Position numbers and translations under genes: made by a program. From NCBI GenBank assembly GCA_009823505.1, contig VZQC01006583.1:1553681-1617680 (forward strand): a DNA stretch of 64,000 nucleotides, read 5' to 3'. Below the pieces are notes generated by a model. The model did not search any database. It was not told where the DNA came from and worked only from the letters and a program-made list of their open reading frames with translations. Source of the DNA: Rhizomys pruinosus (Eukaryota > Chordata > Mammalia > Rodentia > Spalacidae). Shown piece by piece: positions 47,108 through 57,173 of the stretch. Position 1 is the first letter of the stretch; each line of letters starts with the position of its first letter.

Positions 47108-47484
47108 TGTCTTGCGCAGTAGTCTCGCCGGCAAGAACTTCACGCGGACAACAGGATTCTTCTGCGGTAATATTTATTGTGCACAGCTCTTTTAGGAGAA
47201 GGACCCCGCAATGGAGCAAGGGTGCTGTTTATATAGCAGTCTAGAGGGTTCGTGTATGCTCTGGATTGGTGCAGTGCCCTGATGCCTCATTAGCATGCCC
47301 AAGGCACGGGCTCAGAGAGCACGGGCTCAGAGAGCGTGGGCTCGGAGAGTAGTAGTCATGCGCAGTTTGTCCAATGCAAAGGCAACAGTGGGAAGCGGCT
47401 TGTTGTTGTTCTAGCAACTCAGGAAGTTGGCGCCATCTTAGGGCGTGGTACAGCACACATTGTTTGTGTGGTAGGCTGCCAACA
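47108..47484 (-). mobile_element. IAP LTR (3' LTR of the truncated minus-strand provirus)
   Basis: The minus strand starts TGTTGGCAGCCTACC. It has gcgcatgactac, a TATA box (gctatataaacagc), a poly(A) signal (cacaataaatatta) and the end cttgccggcgagac...gcaagaca. At 377 bp it is close to the length I recall for hamster IAP LTRs. The target tcacct precedes it at 47102-47107. Confidence 0.9.
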
Positions 47485-47502
47485 GTTCCCCCTTTCTGTT
47501 TT
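47485..47502 (-). other. IAP polypurine tract
   Basis: The minus strand reads AAAACAGAAAGGGGGAAC directly before the LTR. Confidence 0.9.
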
Positions 47503-47799
47503 AATAGAGCAAGGTCTCTGGGCCGCAGCTGACTGTTGAATTCAACAATCCTCCTGCAGTAGGATTGTGAGAATATTCAGGGGCGACATGACCTGTCAGA
47601 GACTCTATTAAAATTGGCTGGGAGAATGCCTGTCTTAGGTTGCCTCTGCAGAGGTATTCCTTACCCGTCATGGGGTGGACAGACAGCTTTTGGTCTGTTC
47701 CCTGTCTTAGGTTGGTAATACTTGCAGCAGGTCTTACCCGTCATTGACTACTTCTCCAGCATACTAAGCCAAATGTTTGGGGAGGAGCCTGCTTCCAAA

Positions 47800-48123
47800 G
47801 CCGCAAGGCCTGTGCAATGACTACTTTATCGCGCTGATGTTGGGCACGGAGCCTACACATTATCCAGAGCATAATTAAATCCCTTCACACAGAAGCAAGC
47901 CAAACCCCGCCCCCCCTGCCCATTCTTTGAAGTGGGAGACAGCAGCTAGTCCTTCAGCAAGGGAGGCATCCACTCTAGTCGAGTTTACGGTGACAATAGC
48001 CATGCGAAGTTGGTTCATCAAGCTGTCAAATTCTCCTGTCCAATTACCTAAAAGATAACTGGACAATTGTTTAGACAAATTTGCTGCCCTTGTGAAGTTT
48101 TGATATTGGTGTATTGGTTCCAC
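47800..48123 (-). pseudogene. env: IAP env TM remnant, minus copy
   Basis: An open stretch (47875-48123) carries LSKQLSSYLLG and VNSTRVDASLAEGL, then the start of a hydrophobic anchor. The frame breaks at a C7 run near 47910, compared with the plus copy at 56745. It corresponds to the degenerate env region at the 3' end of IAP elements. Confidence 0.68.
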
Positions 48124-48169
48124 TAAACCGGGTTTCCTTCTCAGCCAGTTGGGCCAGCTGCCAGGATAG

Positions 48170-48266
48170 CACTTTGTGTGCTCTAGGATCGAAACTTTTG
48201 CTTTTTTGCGGTTCTTAGCCTCAGCCTTTAGGCTGCGCTATCCCCAAGCCCCATGAGGAGGGAAGC
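48170..48266 (-). other. tRNA-like/SINE insert at the IAP gag-env junction (minus copy)
   Basis: The minus strand reads ggggcttggggatagcgcag, and about 55 bases later a B-box-like tttcgatcctagagc. The same insert is in the plus copy at 56667-56745, so it belongs to this IAP subfamily rather than to one copy. Confidence 0.5.
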
Positions 48267-48692
48267 TTTTGCTACATACTGCAGTCTGTGGTGTCATGCA
48301 TGCTGGCTAGTCCTCTACTTGGAACAGTGAAATTAGCATTTATTCCATAGGCGCGGACTGACTCCGCTAATTCTTTACTTGCTTGTGTTCTACAGGCTGA
48401 TGACTGCGCTCGCCATCAGCATTTTCTATAACTGGGAACATTTGCCTGTGGCATGTTGTACCTCCGGGGAACAGAAGGAGTAGAGCATTTCCCAGGCGCA
48501 TAAGGTGGTGGAGCTGAAGGCAGGGGAGCGGAGAGCTATGGGACCTGTTTACTTTCAGTTTTAACCTTTTCTTTTGCCGGGCGGGGAGATGTGTATTTTC
48601 ATTTTGTACCGGGCTGCTTCCTCCCTCTAATTCCTCCTCTTCGGATATGTGGTAATTCCTCTTTAGAATCTGAATCACTTAATGGCAAGACT

Positions 48693-48693
48693 N
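48693..48693. other. Ambiguous base (N) at a sequence junction
   Basis: The only non-ACGT character in the window. It sits within a few bases of where IAP gag similarity stops, so it likely marks a join or a closed gap. Confidence 0.9.
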
Positions 48694-49237
48694 GTAACAT
48701 GTACCCAAAAAGCTAGCCTTGAAGGAAAGGAGCCTGGACCTAGACATTCTAGCTTACTGGATTCTGTGTGCTTGCAAGACCAGAGTCAACTGCTGGAGAC
48801 CTGGGAATTCCAAGGTAATCCTCTCCTAACATCAAGGCTCTCATTTTCGGCTGTTCAGTTCCTGTGTACTGTCTTCAGCAGGCAGGGCTTTGGTGTTCTG
48901 TGCGTGAAGATAGATTCTCCATTATAGTATATTGATACTACTCACAACTCATGGTCCCGGTGGCTTTATTCGTAACATAGGTACCAGGGAGTAAGTGAGC
49001 CAAGGCCTTTTTCAGCGCCTTTGGTTTGTCCTACGAACATCAACCTTCTCTGGTAGGGGTTCCGCTGAGGCAGAAGCAGACTACTCAGAGAGTTACAGAT
49101 TAACTATGTGACAGTGGCATGTTCACAACCAGACTAAAAACTATCAAGGACCGAGCCTGTGGGACCATGTATGGCACACATGTTATTAGAGCTGGATGAC
49201 CTAGACTAACGTATTCCGTTATGAAAACTAATAATTT
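48694..49237. other. No gene seen
   Basis: Sequence immediately right of the N; nothing recognised. Confidence 0.4.
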
Positions 49238-49505
49238 GGGCTAGGAGAGAATGCCTAACAGAGTTTAAGACGAGGCGCTCGTAACTCGCTACTTGCCGAG
49301 AGACCCGGGTTTCGATCCCCTCACATCCACGAATGTTGTGCTATGAGAAACCTATGAGTACTTAACTCAATTCCAGGAGAACTCCAGTTTCCAGGGGAAT
49401 CCACACCCCTCGTTCTAGTCTCAACAATGTGCATTGCACAGACACAGGTCACAAACCTACATGCGAGATAGTACATTCATAACACAATAAGAAGTAAATA
49501 AAATT
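49238..49505 (+). mobile_element. B2 SINE with many indels
   Basis: The whole B2 order is kept (ggctaggagagaatgcc, acccgggtttcgatcccc, ttccaggagaactccagtt, aataaaatttttta). Scattered insertions and deletions are unlike the clean B2s at 450 and 16734. Confidence 0.82.
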
Positions 49506-50327
49506 TTTTAAAAAGTATGATAATTACAAAATCCTTGGTTGATATTGTTAGGAGTGGCTTGATGGCCCCACGATCTGAAGTGAGGACAGATGTCTGTTTG
49601 GCATTGTGGTTGAGTGAATGAATCTGGAATAAATGTGGGAATGGATTTTAGCTCCAAGTCTCCTGAGCAGAGCTCACATCGAGTCTCTTTGCTCCTCTCT
49701 CTCAACCACCTTGTTCCTTTCCAGGAGTCAGAGGCTAGAAGAAGGTGTGCTCACTGTAGTTATCCCATCATCCCTTTCCACCCTTAGAGAGCTGAGGAGA
49801 AGTTTAGTGGAGCAGCAGGCAGTGTGATCACTGAGACACAAAACATAAATGCCAAAGTTTTACTGACAGCTCATATGGGCCAAGCAGACTGATGCATCTG
49901 TCTTAGGAAAGGAGCTTGTTTCTATTGATGGCAATTAGTAAAGGCTCTTCTGCTGAAGAGTCAAGGGGCTGGGAAAGATGCGACTACAGATCAGCCTGGA
50001 ATGAAGCTCATGTTACTGGGCGTGTGAATAACTGACTCCCTTTTGTAATTGCAGCAACTAATTTATTTGAAAAGCACCAAGGCAATTGTCAAAGCAACGT
50101 TTCCTGCCTTCTGAAGGAGCTGTTCTCTGGCTGTTCTCTTGAGTGACTGCCTGGCAGCCACCCAGTTGAGCTGATTTCCCCCCCATCAACCAGATCGTTG
50201 TCTCCATTCTATCGCCTCAAAAATCACATGGCTGAAATGCCCATCAAGCTCTCGTCGGCACATGGATCATATGACAAAAGTGTTGTTAAGCACGCGGCAT
50301 CCTTCTCATTCTCTTCCCTGGGGAACA
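49506..50327. other. No gene seen; probably outer part of the left inverted arm
   Basis: The partner sequence would lie beyond the right window edge. No gene or repeat family was recognised. Confidence 0.4.
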
Positions 50328-50499
50328 CAGAATTATGGGGCGAACCACTCACAAAGAGGATGAGTGCACACAGGTTAGTGCTCGGTTACTAGATGAAGAT
50401 TGGGATACTTATCTGCGAATCCACTTCATTTTCATGGTAGTCAAAGACATCCAGGACGAGCGGGACACGTTTCAAGATACAGAACTTGAGGCTGGTCGG

Positions 50500-50600
50500 G
50501 GCTAGGGGAGGTGGCTCAGGGGTAGCAGTGCTTACCCGAAAATCATGAGGCCTTGAGTTCATATCCCAGGGCTCACATCACAGGCCAGACCTCTCTACAG
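50500..50600 (+). mobile_element. ID/B4-type SINE (left arm)
   Basis: ggggctaggggaggtggctcaggggtagcag followed by ttgagttcatatccc, with a mirrored copy at 63740-63835 (minus). Confidence 0.65.
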
Positions 50601-51674
50601 ACACTTGTAATCTCTGCTCCAACAAGAGCAAAGAGAGGAGGTTCACTAGGGTTTGGGGGATTCTAGCCTCAACAAGTTGTGAACCCCAGGTTCAGGGAGA
50701 ACTCTGCTTTTAAGGAAGGTGATGGAGAATGATAGAGGACGTCAAGGAAACAGTGTTCATAGGTACAGACACCAAAAAAGTTAGGAATAACATTAAAAAA
50801 AATAACTTGAGCAGGATATATGGTGTGGAGACAACAGCAAAGCACCCCAAGGTGGAGCAGAAGACAGAGCATTATAGGAAGTCATCAAATGGAAATATCT
50901 CTGGAAAGGTACTGCACTCAGGTTAGACATATACATTTCCTAAGAGGCATGGCTAATGGCAGAACTTAGGAGCTGTCTGCAAGTTGTGTCTCGGTGTCCA
51001 AGGCTGCAGCTGTTCTGCTGTACCAGTGTGTCCATGGCTGAGGAGCCTTTGAGACACCCATGATCGTGCAAGTATCCCCTGTACCCGATCCGGCTAGTGA
51101 GCTAGATCTTGGTGGAATCATTTCCTCGGTAGGTGATGCCTGATCACTACAGGTATATACATAGGTTTGTTGACATGTCTCCCCAGGAAGAGTCACACAG
51201 GAGATTACACTGAGAAGAATTCCAAGCTACACATAAAATGCTTGTCGATTCTGTCCCTGCAGTAACAACACATGGGGAAAATGAATGAATCAAGTGGATA
51301 GAGCAGGACCAGAGGGAGGAATGGGAGAAAACAAGGCAAGCACTAATGTACTGGTACAGCAGCAAGTCATTAGGAGTCCATTTACTATTATGCCTGCTTA
51401 GCAAATAACTAGTAGCTTCTTCCCTATGGCCTTGGTAACAGTGCCACAGTAATATCAACGCATCTGTCAACCTCTCCACAGAATTTCTTCTTGAAGTGAT
51501 GGTGATGAACAGACCGGACACACTGGTCATTGTGGCGAGAATAAGAACCGTGGGGTCCTCGGCTAAATGGGCCACTCACGTATGTTATGCCCTAACCTCC
51601 TGGGGCTGAGAAATCATTACAACTGGGGGGTAGTGATCACAAGAAACCCCCTGTCTGGACACTACAAGCAGCTG

Positions 51675-51984
51675 TGTTATGGGAATAACCCAAGCTGACC
51701 TGGCCAGCGAGAACTCGAACCACCACTCACGGAAGTGGAAGAAGTTTATTTTTATTATGCACCTGCCTTGGTACTTGGCTAAGTTGGCTCCAGAGAAATG
51801 AGGACAACAGAAATACGTACAGGTTTTTACAGTTTTTCACATCATCCTAGGCAGTAATCACATTGATAAATTTGAGACTTCCAGAGCAGAAGTAATACAT
51901 GCCCCTTAAGCTATTATAGGGAATTTTAGTCAGCATTTACAAAACGCAGATATTTCAGGGCCACTGTGGGCAAGGGTTGTGACA
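51675..51984 (-). mobile_element. LTR with adjacent polypurine tract (left arm)
   Basis: The minus strand starts TGTCACAACCCTTGCCC and ends CCCATAACA, with a poly(A) signal region (aataaaaataaac). A purine run TTAAGGGGGAA lies immediately upstream (51985-51995), so this is the 3' LTR of an ERV whose interior I cannot recognise. It is mirrored at 62321-62640. Confidence 0.65.
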
Positions 51985-52849
51985 TTCCCCCTTAACATGT
52001 AGAGCGTGCCAGTACAACTAGCTTATTTTATTTCCGCTCAAGATCACTGCAAGAGGCAACATTCTTCAAAACACTCACAGGCTGGAATGCTGTGGGTTTG
52101 TCTGTTTTATTCTATGACAGGTTAAAGCTTGGAGTGGGAAGTTATTTCTTATTACAGCTTTCAAAGACAGATCTAAAGTAGAGGCTTTTAAGACTAAAAT
52201 CTTAAAAGCACAATTACAAAGTTCTGTCATTCCCACATATATCAACAAGAACATTTATTATTAGGCTTATTATTGGGAGGACAGAGGATTCTCACCAATA
52301 CACTCACTAGTGGTTATTCATCTTCCACACAGAGTGAAGTTATCCTAACTTCATTCATTGCTTCCACATTAGGCTAATTTCCCCCTATCATTTGCACATA
52401 GAACCCACAGCATTTGTGACAACATGCACCAGAATTGTGCAAGCTCAGGCCAGATAAACAATCAAACATGGATGGGGAGGGAGGGAAGAAGCCCCCACAC
52501 TGGCTGATTGGGTAACTGAATGAACTATTCTGGGAGACGAGTGTCAGTTTTCTTAAGGGTGTGATACGGGTGATTGACCAGATGCGAAGAGGATGACTCA
52601 CACCCCAGATCATTCAAAGACTGAAAATTAGACTCAATAGACCTTTTGAAAAAGACAAGAAATGAAGACTGGGAGGTGGGGGCAATGTAGGATCAGAGAT
52701 GGGCCCAAGGACCAGATGTGATCAGAATATGTGCTATGAGACTCTCAAAGAATCAATAGGGTATATTTTAGAAAGAAAACAAGGCATTGAAGCCGAGGCC
52801 CCTGCCTTTGCTGAAGAGAGGTGGCTGGCATTCAGCCCAAGGATGTTTC

Positions 52850-53198
52850 ATGTCTTGAGATGGTGAACTCAAAGTCTTCTCATCCCTAGTCACCTCCACA
52901 ATAATGTGAGTTTCCCTGGGGAGAGTGGTGGTGGAAGGTTGGGATGCGGGGCCTCAAGGCCTCATGGGAAATCCTTAGGTGGCCCTTAAAGGGGACTTTA
53001 GGACCCCAGTCTCTTCCTGTCCTTTCTTTGCCGTTTGGCTCATCAAATGGGCAGCTTTGGCCCATCCTGTGCTCCTATCATACCATAGGCCACCTGGCCT
53101 CAGACCAGAACCTCCAAACTTTGAGCAAAAATACCTGTTTTCTTTGCTTGTAGTTAAGCGTCTCTGGTGTTTTGCTACAGTATCAGAAACTGACTAGC
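52850..53198 (+). mobile_element. MaLR (ORR1/MT-type) LTR (left arm)
   Basis: cttgagatggtgaactc, cacaataatgtgagtttccc, ggaccccagtctcttcctgtc, and the end atcagaaactgactag follow the usual MaLR order. It is mirrored at 61100-61445. Confidence 0.7.
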
Positions 53199-53916
53199 TC
53201 CGTCTCTTACATCTTACTACTTTAGCACTGGGGGTGAGGCTTCAACGTACAGATTTGCGGAAGTGGAAGCAGTGGTGCTTGGGCAGTTCCATTGTGTCCT
53301 TCTCCAAGAGCTGAGAGATAAGTTGGGCACTATGTTCCCTGTGGGAACACTCCCTGTGTTTTGCTCTTTATGTGACACATCTTCAGTTAACCTTTCTCTG
53401 AGCCGAGTTGAAGTTTTAATGGCTTTCTGGTACGTGATTTCCCAGTTCAACACTTCCTGTCTGGCCCTGAACTTCCCAGGGTTCACACTTGGCAGGTAAA
53501 CTCACATGTGCATTGCAGCGGGGTTATAATCTATAAACCTGTCAGATGGGAAGTCATTTTACAGCTCTATTTTTATGTAGGTTTTTCCCCCTGAATTTCA
53601 AGTGAAAAGAAGATCAAGAGCTTGGAATGAAGAGACTTTCCAGACAAGTGAATCTCAGAGAAGCAGGATGAGGATAACCTTGAGTGCAGAATGACTCCTA
53701 CCCTGTTCTTTTCTTCCTTTGCTCTCCATTGAAGGAAAGAGTTTCACATTCATTAACCCAGAATAGTATGTTATTTTGGTTTCCATTTTTTTGATAAAAA
53801 CATAAAGACATATATTGTTCATAATTACTAAATAGACATTCCGTTTCTCTATTAAAATATTTCTTCCAAAAACTATAAAGAACGTGATTATTAATAAATA
53901 AGCCTACTTTTTCGTG

Positions 53917-53939
53917 TGTGTGTGTGTGTTGTGTGTCTT
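53917..53939 (+). repeat. (TG)n microsatellite (left arm)
   Basis: Short TG run, mirrored as (CA)n at 60367-60395 with a different length. Confidence 0.9.
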
Positions 53940-54059
53940 GTTTGGTTAATTTTGTGTGGGTATGTTGTGTTTGCACATGTGTATGAATGTGCACAGTGTG
54001 ATACACTCACACGGGTACATTTGAGAACAAATTTGATGTCAGGTATCTCTTCAAACGGC

Positions 54060-54260
54060 TCCCTACCTTGATTTTTGAGACAGGGTCTCACACGGAACCT
54101 GGCCTGTGCCAGTTCAGCCAGCCTGGCTGCTTCAAGATGCTCCTGACTCCTGTGCTGGCATGCAGCTTTTGATGTGGGCACAGGGGCACCACACTCAGGT
54201 CCACAGTCTTGTGTGGGAGGACTTTGCCCAATGAGTCATCTCCCCAGTCTCCTGAGTGTG
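54060..54260 (-). mobile_element. B4-type SINE (left arm)
   Basis: Reversed B1-like part (gagacagggtctcac) and ID-like end (ccaatgagtcatctccccagtc). It is mirrored at 60020-60235. Confidence 0.7.
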
Positions 54261-54929
54261 TGCTGTGAATGGTAATAAGTTTGCACTACTTCATATCTTA
54301 GCATTTCATTTAATACGTGCATATACAGGAGATAAACACAAACTATATTACCCACTGCTCTGTATCTCAGCATCTCATTATATAATATATAAATGAGATA
54401 AACGCAAAGCTGCATTAGTAGTTAAGTGGCCACATAGTGTTACTGGATATACCCACCTGTTCAAGTGGAAATACATCAACAGTAGGTTTAATCCCTGTCT
54501 TTTAGTGGATAATTGGGTTGTTTTCAATTCCTCAGCAGTCCTGTTAGCATAAGGATCATTTTATATTCACCTTTATATCTCTTTCTAGCAATTTCCTCAA
54601 GATATGGAATTAAAATCCTAGGATGAAAGATACTGATTTTAATGGTATTAGAAATCACTTCTCATGACTGTTGTGTCATTTTCATTTTTAGTGGCATAAT
54701 GGACTCTGCCCGGTTGGCTCTAATTGCCAACTTGGCACAGCCTGCAGTCCTCCAAGAAGGAAGCCTCAATGGAGAAATTGCCTAGGTTAGACTCTGATGT
54801 GCTGTCGGGATGGGGGGAGACAGTCTTCACTTTAACTGCTGTAGGGGCCCCCGTCCACTGTGAGTGGCCGAGTTCCTGAGCTGTGGGAGAAAAGTCTTCA
54901 CCAGCCTGTGAGTGAGCTATGGAGCCAGA

Positions 54930-55455
54930 AGACTCCTCAGGGATCCTCCTGTAACTCTCTGGCTGTGAAATGAGGACCCTCCCTGGTCAGGGTGATGCTG
55001 TGTGGAGTCAGGGCTCCTCCTGTAACTCCTTGGCTGTGAAGTGAGGTCCCTCTCTGTCAGGGTGTTGCTGTGTGGAGTCAGGGCTCCCCCTATAACTCAT
55101 TGGCTGTGAAGCGAGGTCCCTCCCTGCTCAGGGTGATGCTGTGTGGAGTCAGGGCTCCTCCTGTAATCCTTGGCTGTGAGTGCGAGCCCCCTGGTCAGGG
55201 TAATGCTGTGTGGAGTCAGGGCTCCTCGGTAAATCCTTGGCTGGTGAAGCGAGGTCCCTCCTGGTCAGGTGTTGCTGTGTGGAGTCAGGGCTCCTCCTGT
55301 AACTCCTTAGCTGTGAAGTGAGCCTCCCTGGTCAGGGTAATGCTGTGTGGAGTCAGGGCTCCTCCTGTAAATCCTTGGCTGTGAAGCGAGGTCCCTCCCT
55401 GCTCAGGGGTGTGCTGTGTAGTCAGGGCTCCTCCTGTAAATCCTTGGCTGTGAGG
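54930..55455 (+). repeat. 71-bp minisatellite, left array, about 8 units
   Basis: The unit contains ggctgtgaagtgaggtccc, a variant of tggtcagggtgatgctgtg, and gagtcagggctcctcctgt. Unit lengths vary by a few bases through indels. It is the reverse complement of the array at 58732-59325. Confidence 0.93.
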
Positions 55456-55458
55456 GTG

Positions 55459-55831
55459 AGTTTGGCAGCCTACCACAAAAATGTGTGCTGTACCACGCCC
55501 AGTGCGCGACCTTCCTGAGTGCTAGAACAACACAAGCGTTCCCGCCGTTGCCTTTGCATTGGACAAACTGCGCATGACTACTACTCTCCGAGCCCAGTCT
55601 CGAGCCCTGCTCTCTGGCCCGCGCTTTCTGGGCCCGGCCTTGGGCATTGCTAATGAGGCATCAGGGCTACTGCACCAATCCAGAGCATACACGAACCTCT
55701 AGACTCTATATAAACAGCACCTTGCTCCATGCGGGGTCCTTCTCACAAAGAGCTGTGCACAATAAATATTACGCGCAGAGAATCCTGTTGTCTGCGTGAA
55801 GTTCTTGCCGCGAGACTGCGTGCGCGGGACA
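55459..55831 (+). mobile_element. IAP LTR (5' LTR, plus strand)
   Basis: Starts about TTTGGCAGCCTACC with a small lesion at the edge. It includes gcgcatgactac, a TATA box (ctatataaacagc), cacaataaatatta, and ends gcgcgggaca. The flanking gtga matches the mirrored tcacct target imperfectly. Confidence 0.9.
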
Positions 55832-55833
55832 AG

Positions 55834-55851
55834 TGGTGCCGAAGCCCGGGC
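55834..55851 (+). other. IAP primer-binding site, tRNA-Phe type
   Basis: TGGTGCCGAAGCCCGGG, two bases after the LTR. The standard IAP site from memory is TGGTGCCGAAACCCGGGA, so this has one internal and one terminal change. Confidence 0.9.
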
Positions 55852-56666
55852 CGGGAACCTGACATCTGCTGGCGCCAGAGGACCCTTCACCTGTGAAAGG
55901 GTTCAGAACTGTGGCCAGGTAAGTTTTTCTTTAAGTTAGTTCTGAGAGATATGCTTTTCTCTGATGAGCTAGAGGGATTGGAACCGTTGCTTAATCATTT
56001 TATTGGCTGGTTGTAATTGTCCTTGTACATTGTTTACTTTGTACATCAAAACGAAGATAAATTAGGAAGACAACAACCCTTGCAGACCTTCAGGAGAGCA
56101 GGTCAGAAACAGAACGGAGTGAAAGATTAGGTCACATTCAAATAAAAAAGCCTCTAGGAAGGCAGATGCTAGCAAAATTCCTGATGAAGGTAACTTATAC
56201 CCATTTAAAGATTTACAACGCCTTGCCATAAGTGATCAGATTCTATGAGGAATAACACATCCAGAGAGGAGGAATTAGAGGAGGAAGCAGCCCGGTACAA
56301 AAATGAACACTTTCTCCCCGCCCGGCAAAGAAAAGTTTAAAACTGAAAGTAAACAGGTCCAATAGCTCTCCCGCTCTCCCTCCGCCTTCAGCTCCACCAC
56401 CATTAGATGCGCCTGGGAAATGCTTCTACCTCCTTCTGTTCCCCAGAGGTACAACATGCCATCAGGCAAATGTTCCCAGTTATAGAAAATGCTGATGGCG
56501 AGCGCGGCATCAGCCTGTAGAACAAAGCAAGTTAAAGAATTAGCGGAGTCAGTCCGCGCTTATGGAGTAATGCTAATTTCACTGTGTCTCAATTAGAGCG
56601 ACTTAGCCAGCACTGCTATGACACCTATGGACTGGCAGTATGTAGCAAAGGCTCCCTCCTCACCAT
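55852..56666 (+). pseudogene. gag: IAP leader and gag remnant
   Basis: A leader is followed by gag-type sequence. The stretch around 56590-56645 (acttagccagcactgctatg, acacctatggactggcagtatg) corresponds to the capsid region of IAP gag. No continuous frame spans it; stops and frame changes occur throughout, some perhaps sequencing indels. The gag interior, protease and pol are absent. Confidence 0.65.
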
Positions 56667-56745
56667 GGGGCTGTGGGATAGCGCAGGCGTTAAAGGCTGA
56701 GGCAAGAACCAGCAAAAGCAAAGTTCGATTCCTAGAGCACACAAA
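56667..56745 (+). other. tRNA-like/SINE insert at the IAP gag-env junction (plus copy)
   Basis: ggggctgtgggatagcgcag begins it, with a B-box-like agttcgattcctagagc near its end, about 80 bp in all. It resembles the tRNA-derived head of ID-type SINEs. Env sequence resumes directly after it. It is shared with the minus copy at 48170-48266. Confidence 0.5.
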
Positions 56746-57173
56746 TGAGTGCTATCCTGGCAGCTGGCCCAACTTGGTGGAATGGAAATACTCCGTTATG
56801 TGTGAACCACATCCAAATCAAAACCACAAGGGCAGCAAATTTGTCTAAACAATTGTCCAGTTATCTTTTAGGTATTTGGACAGGAGAATTTGACAGCTTG
56901 ATGAACCAACTTCGCATGGCTATTGTCACCGTAAACTCGACTAGAGTGGATGCCTCCCTTGCTGAAGGACTAGGCTGCTGTCTCCACTTCAAAGAATGGG
57001 CAGGGGTTGCGGGGTTTGGCTTGCTTCTGTGTGAAGGGATTGTAATTATGCTCTGGATTATGTGTAGGCTCCGTGCCCAGCATCAGCGCGATAAAGTAGT
57101 CATTGCACAGGCCCTTGCAAAATACAGCATGGCTAATCTTACATTTTCTAGTAATCGCGTTACAAAGAAATAG
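56745..57173 (+). pseudogene. env: IAP env TM remnant, plus copy, running into flanking block F
   Basis: A 142-codon frame. It includes LSKQLSSYLLG, VNSTRVDASLAEGL, a hydrophobic anchor (FGLLLCEGIVIMLWIM) and a basic tail (CRLRAQHQRDKVVIAQALA), as in the degenerate env TM end of IAP elements. At 57118-57121 the retroviral part stops and the frame continues for about 17 codons into block F. The last codons are therefore not env. Confidence 0.72.

Larger units (their letters stand above)
45869..47484 (+). repeat. Duplicated block F, copy 1 (with minus-strand IAP LTR)
   Basis: Near-identical to 57120-58731 in direct orientation, with offset about 11251. Only a handful of substitutions are visible, most of them in the LTR. 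It contains a B4-type SINE, unrecognised sequence, a MaLR-like stretch, one to two minisatellite units and an IAP LTR. Similarity starts abruptly at aaatacagcatgg. Confidence 0.93.
47485..48692 (-). mobile_element. IAP interior, internally deleted, truncated at the N
   Basis: Read on the minus strand from right to left: a gag segment, a gag-to-env deletion junction with a tRNA-like insert (about 48170-48266), an env TM remnant, then the polypurine tract at 47485-47502 and the LTR. The same order appears on the plus strand at 55834-57118. Similarity to gag ends at the ambiguous base 48693, so the 5' LTR and gag start are missing here. Confidence 0.85.
50328..55831 (+). repeat. Large inverted repeat, left arm
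   Basis: Reverse-complement partner of 58359-64000. Matching landmarks are cagaattatggggcg (50328) with the window's last bases, an ID/B4 SINE, an LTR at 51675-51984, a MaLR LTR at 52850-53198, a B4 SINE at 54060-54260, the 71-bp minisatellite, and the IAP LTR. The arms differ by many small indels, except for stretches such as 53217-53500 that are identical. Confidence 0.92.

Noticed and set aside
51147..51575. 142-codon minus-strand frame, partly kept in the other arm (62844-63176)
   Set aside because: The shared frame follows from the shared DNA of the inverted repeat. The frame changes at indels at both ends and no domain is recognisable.
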